Below are positions 1 through 8,552 of a stretch of DNA of 64,000 bases, one piece after another. This DNA is from Rhizobium sp. C4 (GTDB taxonomy: Bacteria; Pseudomonadota; Alphaproteobacteria; Rhizobiales; Rhizobiaceae). The notes below the pieces were generated by a model. That model did no database searches. It was given only the letters and a program-made list of their open reading frames with translations, and was not told where the DNA came from. Where the stretch lies: positions 1 to 64,000 of the forward strand of contig NZ_JAJNCX010000015.1 of assembly GCF_021026315.1 (NCBI RefSeq), read 5' to 3'. Both the position numbers and the translations under genes were made by a program. Within the stretch, counting starts at the first letter, position 1. Each line of letters opens with the position of its first letter.

Positions 1-112
1 AGCTCCAACGCTGCGCAATGTGAAAGCTACGCGTTTCCGCCGGTTGCTCAAGCCGCGCCATTTGGCGTATCAAAAACCGCCGAGGCTCTAATCGCAGCCG
101 GATGAAAGTTCA

Positions 113-715
113 GTGGCAGGTCAAGAGCACATCACCACCAAGCGTGGCCGTGTTCAAAGATTTACCCGACAACACGCCGATGAGTTTTCGGCAAAGCTCC
201 GTAGCTCGATTCGGCAGGCCGAAATATCCAGGGATCCTCTTTGCTACTCTGATCAAAGTGGCACGTTCAGCACGAGAACGACACTGATGCGCCATTTGGG
301 CGGGAAAGAGCGAATACAACCAATTTCCCATGTTGAAGTGAGAGCATTCGATGCGCGAGAAGCCACACGATATCGCCCGCCGGGGAATTGGTATGCACCT
401 CTACTTGTTCTGCGTGAAGAGGAATCGCTGGCGTTGATCAGGTTGAACAACGTGGTTCCAGCTATGAGCGATCCGCTATCTTTAGGTATATATCTGGAAA
501 ATTGGCGGAATTCCGGATTCGAATTACCTTCATATCACATTGAATTGCTGCTGACCGATTTTAAAGTGGATCAATTCATAGCATGTGTCACAGATGCCGG
601 GTTGGACGTAGTGATTGACCCTATTTTATCTGAAAGCGACGACTTAGAGGTGGTTAGAGGTTACCCTATATACTCTCTGCCAATGCTTGAAGCGATGCGA
701 ACGACTGCCCAATGA
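113..715 (+). CDS. Hypothetical protein, compositionally atypical
   Basis: An open frame of 200 codons beginning with GTG and ending TGA. I do not recognise the product. An in-frame ATG at 287 would give a 142-residue protein starting MRHLGGKERI, and I cannot decide between the two starts because neither has a strong Shine-Dalgarno site. No signal peptide, membrane span or cysteine motif is visible; the C-terminal half is acidic and hydrophobic (EL.LTDFKVDQF), like a small globular domain. From about 460 to 780 the DNA is clearly AT-richer than the rest of the window, including the third codon positions, which suggests acquisition or a fast-evolving accessory gene. It converges with dxr, 89 bp between stops. 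Confidence 0.45.
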   Translation: MAGQEHITTKRGRVQRFTRQHADEFSAKLRSSIRQAEISRDPLCYSDQSGTFSTRTTLMRHLGGKERIQPISHVEVRAFDAREATRYRPPGNWYAPLLVLREEESLALIRLNNVVPAMSDPLSLGIYLENWRNSGFELPSYHIELLLTDFKVDQFIACVTDAGLDVVIDPILSESDDLEVVRGYPIYSLPMLEAMRTTAQ

Positions 716-804
716 ACGTTTACGAATAGGACCAAAGTTCCTTGGTGGACGCTATAGCTCCGTGCTAGAGAAGCATTGGAGTTCTGGCGATATCTTGAGC
801 CCCC

Positions 805-1974
805 TCAAGCCGCCCGCCTCCCCCGCACCCACTCTCCAGCCCTCAACCTCGCCTCCGCATCACACGCGAACACATCCTCAACAGTCACGGCCGCCCCCCA
901 GCCGGTCATCTCTTCCATGACCGCCTCGGCCACGTCGGCCATCTCCAGAAATCCGATCTTCTCCTCCACAAAGGCCTCGAACGCGGTTTCTTCCGCCGCG
1001 TTCATGATGGCGCTTTGCTGGCCGCCGCGGGTCATGGCGAGGCGGGCGAGGCGGAGTGCGGGGAAGCGGGTTTCGTCGGGGGCCTCGAAATCGAGGCGGG
1101 CGAGCTTGGCGAAGTCGAGGCGTTCGACGTTGAGCTTGGGGCGCGCGGGGTGGGCGAGCGCATAGCCGATGGCCGTGCGCATGTCAGGGCAGCCGAGCTG
1201 GGCGAGCACCGAGCCATCCGTGTAGCCGACCATGGAATGGATAACGCTTTGCGGGTGGACGATGACTTCGATCTGTTCGGGCGCGACGCGGAAAAGATGC
1301 TTCGCCTCGATCATCTCCAGCGCCTTGTTGAACATCGAGGCACTGCCGACGGAAATCTTCAGGCCCATTGACCAGTTGGGATGCACGCGGGCGACGGCTG
1401 CGGTGACGCCCGCCATCTGCTCGCGCGTCCATGTGCGGAACGGCCCGCCGGATGCGGTGAGCACGATGCGCTCCAGCGCGTGGCGCTGGTTTTCCTCCAG
1501 CACCTGGAAGATGGCATTGTGTTCGCTATCGACCGGTAGCAGCTTGCCGCCGGCCTTCTCGACCGCCTCGACGAAGAGCGCGCCGGCGGAGACGAGGCAT
1601 TCCTTGTTGGCGAGCGCGATATCGGCGCCGCGCCGCGCGGCGACTAGCGTGGGCGCCAGACCCGCCGTGCCGACGATGGCCGCCATGACAAGGCTCGCCT
1701 CCATCTCGGCGGCCTCGATGAGGCCCGACTTGCCGGCGGCGACCTGAATGCCGGTTCCCGCAAGTGCCGATTTCAGCTCGGAATAGAGCTCTTCACTGGC
1801 CGTGACGGCGAGCTTGGCGCCTGAGGCCATCGCCTGTTCGGCGAGCAGTGGAATGTTGCCATTGCCGGTCAGCGCCAGAACCTCGAAGGCCTCGCGCCCG
1901 CCCAACTGCCCGATCACATCCAGCGTCGAGACGCCGATCGAGCCCGTCGATCCGAGAACCGTTATCTTGCGCAT
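805..1974 (-). CDS. dxr: 1-deoxy-D-xylulose 5-phosphate reductoisomerase
   Basis: Second step of the MEP isoprenoid pathway: NADPH-dependent rearrangement and reduction of DXP to 2-C-methyl-erythritol 4-phosphate in the cytoplasm. The 389 residues match the usual length. The N-terminal NADPH-binding loop GSTGSIG is at 8-14, LANKE at 121-125, the metal ligands D149 and E151 lie in VDSEHNAIF, and the substrate-phosphate segments SGGPFR (~175) and NKALE (216-220) are present. It stands alone, not beside uppS-cdsA-rseP as in many proteobacteria, and is separated from the upstream hmrR gene by a RIME repeat. Brucella uses the unrelated DRL enzyme instead; this strain carries the classical DXR. Confidence 0.96.
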   Translation of the reverse strand: MRKITVLGSTGSIGVSTLDVIGQLGGREAFEVLALTGNGNIPLLAEQAMASGAKLAVTASEELYSELKSALAGTGIQVAAGKSGLIEAAEMEASLVMAAIVGTAGLAPTLVAARRGADIALANKECLVSAGALFVEAVEKAGGKLLPVDSEHNAIFQVLEENQRHALERIVLTASGGPFRTWTREQMAGVTAAVARVHPNWSMGLKISVGSASMFNKALEMIEAKHLFRVAPEQIEVIVHPQSVIHSMVGYTDGSVLAQLGCPDMRTAIGYALAHPARPKLNVERLDFAKLARLDFEAPDETRFPALRLARLAMTRGGQQSAIMNAAEETAFEAFVEEKIGFLEMADVAEAVMEEMTGWGAAVTVEDVFACDAEARLRAGEWVRGRRAA

Positions 1975-1991
1975 GCCATACCCGCCCTGTC

Positions 1992-2100
1992 CTAGAGCAG
2001 GTCTGGTGAAAAACGGATCACCGGAAATGCTCTATCTCTTTGTTTTAGCGCATTTCCGGACGGAAAACCGGTTCCCACTTTTCCTGGAAATGCGCTAGAG
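1992..2100. repeat. RIME-type rhizobial intergenic palindromic element
   Basis: About 109 bp of imperfect palindromes between dxr and hmrR. The best arm pair is GCGCATTTCCGG (2048-2059) with CTGGAAATGCGC (2084-2095); the left half carries a related unit ending GGAAATGCTCT. Sequence and length agree with the RIME1 intergenic mosaic elements described in Rhizobium and relatives (family knowledge). It begins just upstream of the dxr start, so it may lie in the dxr leader or act as a terminator for hmrR. Confidence 0.8.
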
Positions 2101-2130
2101 AGCCGGCTATAGCACCGCGAAGAGGCCTCG

Positions 2131-2544
2131 TCACGCCTGCGCTTGGCTGCGTTTTGCGTGAAATCCGGCAAGATCATCCAGAATGGGACAATCCGGCCGC
2201 TCGTCACCGTGGCAGCAATCGACCAGCGGCTGGAGCGCTGCTTTCAGCGATTGCAGCGCCTGGATCTTGGCGTCGATTTCCGTGAGCCGCTGCTCGGCCA
2301 TTGCCTTCACATCCGCACTTGCCCGGTTGCGATCCGTGTAAAGCGAGAGCAGCAGCCGGCATTCATCGATGGAAAAACCGAGATTGCGGGCGCGATGGAG
2401 AAAGCGCAGGCGATGCACATCGCTGAGGCTGTAGTCGCGATAGCCGTTCTCCGCCCGGTCGGGCGCGACGAGGTCGATGTCCTCATAATAGCGGATCGTC
2501 TTCGCCGGCAGGCCGGAGCGTTCCGAGGCTTCACCGATATTCAT
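2131..2544 (-). CDS. hmrR: MerR-family copper-responsive activator HmrR/CueR
   Basis: Cytoplasmic Cu(I)-sensing activator of copper efflux. The 137 residues have a MerR winged helix-turn-helix at 1-70 (IGEASERSGLPAKTIRYYED), a dimerisation helix at ~75-105 and the metal loop C111-x7-C119 with S76, which matches the CueR-type monovalent-metal signature (C-x7-C, Ser rather than Cys in the dimerisation helix). It lies 13 bp downstream of copA on the same strand, so it is probably co-transcribed and would bind the operator upstream of copA. The start is supported by GGGAG upstream. CueR is an equally valid name. Confidence 0.93.
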   Translation of the reverse strand: MNIGEASERSGLPAKTIRYYEDIDLVAPDRAENGYRDYSLSDVHRLRFLHRARNLGFSIDECRLLLSLYTDRNRASADVKAMAEQRLTEIDAKIQALQSLKAALQPLVDCCHGDERPDCPILDDLAGFHAKRSQAQA

Positions 2545-2557
2545 GATCCGCTCCCTT

Positions 2558-4894
2558 TCACAGTTTCAGCTGCCGCAGCCGCAGCGCATTGGAGATCACC
2601 GAGACGGATGACAGGCTCATCGCCGCCGCCGCCAGCATGGGCGAGAGCATGGAACCGGTGATCGGATAAAGCACGCCGGCGGCAATCGGCACGCCGACGA
2701 CATTATAGATGAAGGCGAAGAACAGGTTCTGCTTGATATTGCGGATGGTCGCAACCGCCAGATGCCTGGCCTTGACCACGCCTTGCAGATCGCCCTTCAC
2801 CAGCGCGATGCCGGCGCTTTCAATCGCCACATCCGCGCCCGTGCCCATGGCAATGCCGGTATCGGCGGCGGCCAGCGCCGGCGCATCATTGACGCCATCG
2901 CCCGCCATGGCAACCGAGCGGCCCTCGGCCTGCAACCCGTCGACCAGCGCCTTCTTGCCCTCCGGCAACAGGCCGGCGCGGACATCGTCAATACCCACGC
3001 GCGCGGCCACCACGCGGGCCGCCGCGTCCTGATCGCCGGTCGCCATGATGACCCGCAGACCCGCAGCCTTGAGCGCGGCAACCGCCTCCTTCGCGGATGC
3101 CTTCACCGGATCGGCCGCCGCAATCAGCCCGGCCGGACGGCCATCGACGGCCAGATACATCACCGTCGCGCCATCTGCGGAAAGCCGTTCCATGGCGGAC
3201 GTCAGGTCGGAAACGCCGAGATCGATCTGGCCCATCATGGCCGAATTGCCGAGCGCAACGCCGCGCCCGTCAATCTCGCCCGTCACGCCCTTGCCGGAGA
3301 CGGAAGCAAAATTGGCGACATCGCGAAGGGAGAGCCCCTTTTCTTCCGCCCCGTTGAGGATTGCAGAGGCCAGCGGATGGCCGGAGCCCTTTTCCAGCGA
3401 GGCGGCAAGCGCCAGAACCTCGTCTTCCGAAAAACCGTCAAACGCCGTGACGCCCGCAAGACGCGGCTTGCCCTCGGTGATTGTCCCGGTCTTGTCGATG
3501 ACCAGCGTATCGGCCGCCGCCAGCCGTTCGAGTGCCGCCGCATTGCGGATCAACACGCCCGCCTGCGCGCCGCGCCCCGTTGCCGCAATCACGGAGACGG
3601 GCGTCGCCAGCCCCAGCGCACAGGGGCAGGCAATCATCAGCACGGAAACCGCCGCAACGATCGCATAGATAAAAGACTGTTCCGGCGCGAAGACGAGCCA
3701 CGCGATGAAGGAGACGAGCGCCACGCCCACCACCGCCGGCACGAACCATCCGGCAACGCGATCGGCCAGGCTCTGGATCGGCGCACGCGACCGCTGGGCG
3801 CTCGCGACCATTTTCACGATCTGCGACAGCATTGTGTCGTCGCCAACCTTGGTGGCCTGCATGACGAAACTGCCATTGCCGTTGATCGTCCCGCCGGTGA
3901 CAACATCGCCGGCATTCTTCTCGACCGGCATGGATTCGCCGGTGATCATGCTCTCGTCTACCGAGGAGCGCCCCTCGACCAAGGCGCCATCCACCGCCAC
4001 GCTTTCGCCCGGCCGCACGCGGATGCGATCGCCGACCAGAATATTTTCCAGCGGCACGTCATATTCAGACCCATCGGCATTGAGCCGCAGCGCCTTTTTC
4101 GGCGCGAGATTGACGAGCGCCTTCAGCGCATCGCCCGTCTTCTCGCGCGCCTTGAGTTCCAGGATCTGGCCTAAGAAGACCAGCGCAATGATGACGACGG
4201 AGGCCTCGAAATAGACCGGTACGCCGCCGCCATGCCCCGTCATGTGATGCGGGAAAATGCCAGGGAAGAAGGCCGCGACCACGCTATAGCCAAAGGCCGC
4301 CGACACGCCGAGCATGATCAGCGTCCACATGTTGAGATGCCAGGTCTTCACCGACACCCAACCGCGATGGAAGAACGGCTGCGCCGCCCAGAGCACGACG
4401 GGAGCGGCAAGGATCATCTCGATAAACACCGATATCCGCTCGCCGATCCACTCCCGGATCGGCAGGCCCAACATCGGCCCCATGGAGAGAATGAGCAGCG
4501 GAACGGCAGCCGCCACACTCACCCAGAAGCGGCGGCCAAAATCGACAAGCTCCGGGTTCGGCCCATCGGCCTGTCCGTCCATCGGCTCCAGCGCCATGCC
4601 GCAGATCGGGCAGGTTCCGGGACCGTCCTGAATGATTTCCGGATCCATCGGGCAGGTGTAGCGCGCCACCTTGGGCGCAGCCTTCTTGCGCCGCTTGGAA
4701 TTGCCGGAGAGATAGAAGTAGGGGTCGGCGTCGAACCGCGTCAGGCATTTCGGATTGCAGAAGTGATATTCCGTGCCCTTGTAGACAAGCTTCGGCTTGC
4801 CGGCATTCAGCTTCACCGTCATGCCGCAGACGGGATCGATCGCGGTCGGAACAGGCGCGCCGTCAACCGGCAGCGCTTCAGAATTCATGCTCAT
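2558..4894 (-). CDS. copA: Copper-exporting P1B-type ATPase CopA/ActP
   Basis: Inner-membrane Cu(I) efflux pump, 778 residues. The N-terminus lacks a classical GMTCxxC HMA domain. It has instead a YHS-type domain (DPVCGM... HFCNPKC, ~20-62) and a second Cys-rich module (YTCPMDPE...TCPICGM, ~79-102). The core is typical: TGES at 318-321, transmembrane CPC at 423-425, DKTGT phosphorylation site at 467-471, the HP dipeptide at 506-507, and the ATP-domain [15 protein letters not shown] precedes the chosen ATG. First gene of copA-hmrR, behind an HmrR/CueR-type promoter. The YHS plus heavy-metal-binding N-terminus is seen in a subset of bacterial copper ATPases; specificity for copper rests on CPC and the regulator. 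Confidence 0.95.
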   Translation of the reverse strand: MSMNSEALPVDGAPVPTAIDPVCGMTVKLNAGKPKLVYKGTEYHFCNPKCLTRFDADPYFYLSGNSKRRKKAAPKVARYTCPMDPEIIQDGPGTCPICGMALEPMDGQADGPNPELVDFGRRFWVSVAAAVPLLILSMGPMLGLPIREWIGERISVFIEMILAAPVVLWAAQPFFHRGWVSVKTWHLNMWTLIMLGVSAAFGYSVVAAFFPGIFPHHMTGHGGGVPVYFEASVVIIALVFLGQILELKAREKTGDALKALVNLAPKKALRLNADGSEYDVPLENILVGDRIRVRPGESVAVDGALVEGRSSVDESMITGESMPVEKNAGDVVTGGTINGNGSFVMQATKVGDDTMLSQIVKMVASAQRSRAPIQSLADRVAGWFVPAVVGVALVSFIAWLVFAPEQSFIYAIVAAVSVLMIACPCALGLATPVSVIAATGRGAQAGVLIRNAAALERLAAADTLVIDKTGTITEGKPRLAGVTAFDGFSEDEVLALAASLEKGSGHPLASAILNGAEEKGLSLRDVANFASVSGKGVTGEIDGRGVALGNSAMMGQIDLGVSDLTSAMERLSADGATVMYLAVDGRPAGLIAAADPVKASAKEAVAALKAAGLRVIMATGDQDAAARVVAARVGIDDVRAGLLPEGKKALVDGLQAEGRSVAMAGDGVNDAPALAAADTGIAMGTGADVAIESAGIALVKGDLQGVVKARHLAVATIRNIKQNLFFAFIYNVVGVPIAAGVLYPITGSMLSPMLAAAAMSLSSVSVISNALRLRQLKL

Positions 4895-4921
4895 GTCGAG
4901 CCCTCCAGGATATTTTCCCGA

Positions 4922-4952
4922 AGGCTAATCCTTCCAGTCGCTGGAAGGTCAA
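4922..4952 (-). promoter_or_regulatory. HmrR/CueR operator-promoter of copA
   Basis: On the minus strand: -35 TTGACC (4947-4952), a 19-bp spacer containing the dyad CTTCCAGCGACTGGAAG, and -10 TAGCCT (4922-4927). The long 19-bp spacer and the CTTCC-GGAAG dyad between -35 and -10 are the hallmark of CueR/HmrR-activated promoters, which need DNA untwisting by the activator. It lies 28 bp before the copA start codon. Confidence 0.92.
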
Positions 4953-4955
4953 GAC

Positions 4956-4989
4956 AAAAAACACCGATGCGCCAAATGACGCACCGGTG
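4956..4989 (-). terminator. Rho-independent terminator of the glycine-zipper lipoprotein gene
   Basis: Reading the minus strand: CACCGGTGCG (4980-4989), 8-nt loop, CGCATCGGTG (4962-4971), then six T (4956-4961). One G-U pair in a 10-bp stem. It ends only three bases before the copA -35 hexamer, so it insulates copA from the upstream gene on the same strand. Confidence 0.85.
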
Positions 4990-5014
4990 CTCTCAAACGA
5001 TCGGTCAGATCGAC

Positions 5015-5278
5015 TTAGTAGCCGCGCGGGCAGCTGTCGATGTAGCGGCGGCCGTAGCGGTCGCGGTAGTAGCACTGGCCCGGCTGTTCGGAGACGTGGC
5101 CGAGAACGGCGCCCGTTACGCCACCGATGGCAGCGCCGACAGCTGCACCACGAACGTCACCCGTGATCGCGCCGCCGAGGATCGCGCCGCCGACGGCGCC
5201 AATGCCCGCACCCTTTTCGGTCTGCGTGCAGCTGGTGACGGCGAGCGCCACCAGAATCAATGCAATAGCTTTCTTCAT
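5015..5278 (-). CDS. Glycine-zipper outer-membrane lipoprotein (17-kDa-antigen-like)
   Basis: An 87-residue lipoprotein precursor. The start at 5278 gives MKKAIALILVALAVTSC, a good type II signal with lipobox LAVTSC (Cys17), and has GGGAGA upstream; an in-frame upstream start at 5323 would bury this signal. Residues ~22-65 are a glycine-zipper double helix (GxGxxGGxxGG repeats), as in the Rickettsia 17-kDa surface antigen family, followed by a C-terminal tail with paired cysteines (QCYYRDRYGRRYIDSCPRGY). Such proteins are thought to sit in the outer membrane; the exact role is unknown. It is monocistronic, with its own terminator. Confidence 0.8.
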   Translation of the reverse strand: MKKAIALILVALAVTSCTQTEKGAGIGAVGGAILGGAITGDVRGAAVGAAIGGVTGAVLGHVSEQPGQCYYRDRYGRRYIDSCPRGY

Positions 5279-5569
5279 GATTGTCTCCCTGTGAAACGGG
5301 CGGAGCCAGATATACCCCCCCATCCGTACTAATTACCATGGATCACGCGGTTTCCGCGAGAGCCAAATGTTTGAACTAAATACCAATCTGGCTCAAATTG
5401 TGGAAACGTACCCGCACCACCCTCGCGTCCGATCAGCCATTTGCCGGCGGATAACGTTTGGCAAGGCAAAATGTTTCAATTCTTTTACACATTCCGATGT
5501 TTCGGTTGATTGCCGCGTGAAATCAGCAAATACTCTCCCCACTGCGTCTGCTAATCTAGGGAGGAATGC

Positions 5570-6058
5570 ATGACGAAAGTGACGTTGACCGTAAATGGTC
5601 GAAAGGTGAGCGGAGAATGCGAAGATCGCACCTTGCTCGTGAACTTCATCCGCGAAAATCTGGGCCTGACGGGAACGCATGTCGGTTGTGACACCACGCA
5701 ATGCGGTGCCTGCGTCGTCCACATGGACGGCAGGTCGGTCAAAAGCTGCACGATTCTCGCAGTTCAGGCCTCCGGCTCCGAGATCACCACGATCGAAGGA
5801 CTGTCCTCGGGCGATACGCTGCACCCCGTGCAGGCCGCCTTCAAGGAAAACCATGGCCTTCAGTGCGGCTTCTGCACGCCCGGCATGGTCATGACCGCCG
5901 TCGACATGATCCGCCGTCATGGTGGACAGCTCGACGAACAGACGGTGCGCCAGGAACTGGAAGGCAACATCTGTCGTTGCACCGGCTACCACAACATCGT
6001 GAAGTCGATCCTGTCTGCCGCCGATGAAATGGGCGGCGCGAAACAGGCTGCTGAATAA
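5570..6058 (+). CDS. coxS: CO-dehydrogenase-type small subunit, 2x[2Fe-2S]
   Basis: Iron-sulfur subunit of a molybdenum hydroxylase of the xanthine oxidase/CO dehydrogenase family, passing electrons from Mo to FAD. 162 residues. The plant-type ferredoxin cluster uses C40, C45, C48 and C60; the all-helical domain holds C99, C102 and C135, C137 (FCTPGM and CRCTGY). First gene of the order S-L-M, which is typical of form II operons. GGGAGG precedes the ATG. It is separated from the large-subunit gene by an unusual 136-bp gap containing palindromes. Confidence 0.94.
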   Translation: MTKVTLTVNGRKVSGECEDRTLLVNFIRENLGLTGTHVGCDTTQCGACVVHMDGRSVKSCTILAVQASGSEITTIEGLSSGDTLHPVQAAFKENHGLQCGFCTPGMVMTAVDMIRRHGGQLDEQTVRQELEGNICRCTGYHNIVKSILSAADEMGGAKQAAE

Positions 6059-6095
6059 GGCAGGCGAGGAAGGTTCGGCGAATTCCGCCTTCGGC

Positions 6096-6134
6096 GCTGC
6101 AGTCCTGCAGCATCCGGATGCGGAAAGCTTTCCG
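6096..6134. repeat. Palindromes in the coxS-coxL gap
   Basis: Two short palindromes in the 136-bp spacer: GCTGCAG-TC-CTGCAGC (6096-6111) and the perfect CGGAAAGCTTTCCG (6121-6134). They could form mRNA structure or be a regulator or processing site. No poly-T follows, so a terminator is unlikely. Confidence 0.45.
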
Positions 6135-6194
6135 AACACGATCCGCACCTGCTGAAATCACTTTTCGTTATTCGCTCTTCTGGGAGGATGAGAC

Positions 6195-8540
6195 ATGGGT
6201 GTTGAAGGTATTGGCGCACGCGTTGCGCGCAAGGAAGACAAGCGCTTCCTGACCGGCAAGGGCCGGTATGTGGACGACATGAAAGTGCCGGGGATGAAAT
6301 ATGCGTTCTTCGTACGCAGCCCCCATGCACATGCGAAGATCACGAACATCGACCTTTCCGCTGCCAAGGCCATGCCCGGCGTCATCGACGTGCTGGAAGG
6401 CCGCTCGATGAAGGAAGACGGCATCGGCAGCCTCATCTGCGGCTGGATGATCCACTCCAAGGACGGCTCGCCGATGAACATGGGCGACTGGCGCCCGCTG
6501 GCTTTCGACACGGTTCGCTATGTCGGCGATGCCGTGGCCATCGTCGTGGCCGACAGCCTTGGCGAGGCGCGCGATGCGGCCGAAGCCGTGGTGGTCGACT
6601 ATGATGTCCTGCCCGCCGTCACCGAAGCGATCGACGCGATGAAGCCCGGCGCGCCGCAGGTTCACGCCAACGCCCCCGGCAACCAGATCTACGACTGGAC
6701 CATCGGCGACGAAAGCGCTGTCGATGCGGCACTTGCCTCTGCCGCCCACGTCACCGAGATCGATATCCACAACAACCGCCTGTCGCCGAACCCGATGGAG
6801 CCGCGCGCGGCGCTTGGCATCTATGACGGCGCTGAAGATCACTACACCTGCTACACCACGAGCCAGAACCCGCATGCGGCCCGCCTCGTGATGAGCGCCT
6901 TCTATAATGTCGCGCCGGAAAACAAGCTGCGCGTGATTGCCCCCGATGTCGGCGGCGGTTTCGGTTCGAAGATCTATATCTATCCGGAAGAAATCACCTG
7001 TCTCTGGGCCTCCAAGAAGACCGGCGTTCCGGTCAAGTGGACCTCGGACCGCACCGAAGCCTTCCTCACCGACGCCCATGGTCGCGACCATGTGTCCAAG
7101 GTGAAGATGGCCTTCGACGCCAACCATCGCGTCACCGCGCTGAAGGTCGACACGGTCGCCAATTTCGGCGCCTACATGTCGCTCTTCTCGGCTGCGGTGC
7201 CGACCTATCTCTATGCGACGCTGCTCTCGGGCCAGTATAATCTGCCGGCCATCTTCGCCAATGTGCATGCGGTCTACACCAACACTGCGCCTGTCGACGC
7301 CTATCGCGGTGCCGGCCGTCCGGAAGCGACCTATCTGCTCGAACGCACGATGGAAACGGCAGCCCGCGAGCTTGGCATGTCGCCGGCAGAGCTGCGCTCG
7401 ATCAACTTCGTGCGCCAGTTCCCGCACCAGACGCCGGTCATCATGAATTACGACACCGGCGACTTCCAGGCCTCGCTGGACGCCGCCATGGCGGAATCCG
7501 ACTGGGCCGGATTCCCGGCCCGCAAGGCCGAAGCCGAACGGCGCGGCAAGAAGCGCGGCATCGGCATGAGCTGCTATATCGAAGCCTGCGGCATTGCGCC
7601 GTCGGCTGCGGTCGGTTCGCTCGGCGCCGGCGTCGGCCTCTGGGAATCGGCGGAAGTGCGCGTCAACGCGGTCGGCACGATCGAAGTGCTCACCGGCTCG
7701 CACAGCCACGGCCAGGGCCATGAGACGACCTTCGCACAGCTCGTCGCCTCCCGCCTCGGTCTGCCGATGGACAGCATCTCGATTGTCCATGGTGATACCG
7801 ACAAGGTCCAGATGGGCATGGGCACCTACGGCTCGCGCTCCGGCGCTGTCGGCATGTCGGCCATCGTCAAGGCGCTCGACAAGGTCGAAGCCAAGGCGAA
7901 GAAGATCGCCGCTCACCTTCTGGAAGCCTCCGAAAACGACATCGTCATCGAGAACGGCGAACTCAAGGTCGCCGGCACCGACAAGACGCTGCCGTGGTTC
8001 CAGATGGCGCTCGCCGCCTACACCGCCCACAACCTGCCCGCCGGCATGGAGCCGGGCCTGAAGGAAGGCGCGTTCTACGACCCGTCAAACTTCACCTTCC
8101 CGGCCGGCTGCTACATCTGCGAAGTCGAGGTCGATCCGGATACCGGCAAGACCCAGATCATCCAGTTCGTCGCAGCCGACGACTTCGGCAACATCATCAA
8201 CCCGATGATCGTCGAAGGCCAGGTTCATGGCGGCATCGCGCAAGGGATCGGCCAGGCGCTGCTCGAAGGCGTACAATATGACGCCTCGACGGGACAGTTG
8301 CTCACGGCCAGCTACATGGACTATGCCATGCCGCGCGCCGACGACCTGCCGTCCTACAAGCTGTCGCACCAGACCACGCCCTGCCCCGGCAACCCGCTTG
8401 GGCTCAAGGGCTGCGGCGAGGCCGGCGCAATCGGCTCGCCGCCGGCTGTGATCAATGCCATCACGGATGCCATCGGCAACAACAACCTGACCATGCCCGC
8501 CACGCCTGCAAAGGTCTGGGCGGCACTGCACGGCCACTGA
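6195..8540 (+). CDS. coxL: CO-dehydrogenase-type large subunit (form II), molybdopterin-binding
   Basis: Catalytic molybdenum-cytosine-dinucleotide subunit, 781 residues, with the N-terminal a/b hammerhead domain (~20-130) followed by the two Mo-binding domains. The active-site loop is AYRGAGR at 369-375, the form II signature, not the AYxCSFR loop with the S-Cu cysteine of proven form I CO dehydrogenases. The catalytic Glu of the family is E742 in KGCGEAGAIG. CO oxidation therefore cannot be assumed; the substrate may be another aldehyde, purine or heterocycle. GGGAGG supports the ATG. No coxD/E/F/G maturation genes follow. Confidence 0.92.
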   Translation: MGVEGIGARVARKEDKRFLTGKGRYVDDMKVPGMKYAFFVRSPHAHAKITNIDLSAAKAMPGVIDVLEGRSMKEDGIGSLICGWMIHSKDGSPMNMGDWRPLAFDTVRYVGDAVAIVVADSLGEARDAAEAVVVDYDVLPAVTEAIDAMKPGAPQVHANAPGNQIYDWTIGDESAVDAALASAAHVTEIDIHNNRLSPNPMEPRAALGIYDGAEDHYTCYTTSQNPHAARLVMSAFYNVAPENKLRVIAPDVGGGFGSKIYIYPEEITCLWASKKTGVPVKWTSDRTEAFLTDAHGRDHVSKVKMAFDANHRVTALKVDTVANFGAYMSLFSAAVPTYLYATLLSGQYNLPAIFANVHAVYTNTAPVDAYRGAGRPEATYLLERTMETAARELGMSPAELRSINFVRQFPHQTPVIMNYDTGDFQASLDAAMAESDWAGFPARKAEAERRGKKRGIGMSCYIEACGIAPSAAVGSLGAGVGLWESAEVRVNAVGTIEVLTGSHSHGQGHETTFAQLVASRLGLPMDSISIVHGDTDKVQMGMGTYGSRSGAVGMSAIVKALDKVEAKAKKIAAHLLEASENDIVIENGELKVAGTDKTLPWFQMALAAYTAHNLPAGMEPGLKEGAFYDPSNFTFPAGCYICEVEVDPDTGKTQIIQFVAADDFGNIINPMIVEGQVHGGIAQGIGQALLEGVQYDASTGQLLTASYMDYAMPRADDLPSYKLSHQTTPCPGNPLGLKGCGEAGAIGSPPAVINAITDAIGNNNLTMPATPAKVWAALHGH

Positions 8541-8552
8541 GGAGAAGCAACC

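Noticed and set aside
687-920. A 77-codon plus-strand frame after the unknown gene
   Set aside because: Mostly antisense to the dxr 3' end and proline/serine-rich; no ribosome site.
2762-5332. Plus-strand frames of 470 and 366 codons across copA
   Set aside because: Shadows of copA on the opposite strand; the translations are Arg/His/Gln-rich low-complexity text.
6195-8540. True form I CO dehydrogenase
   Set aside because: The loop is AYRGAGR, lacking the Cu-binding cysteine of AYxCSFR, and gene order is S-L-M not M-S-L.
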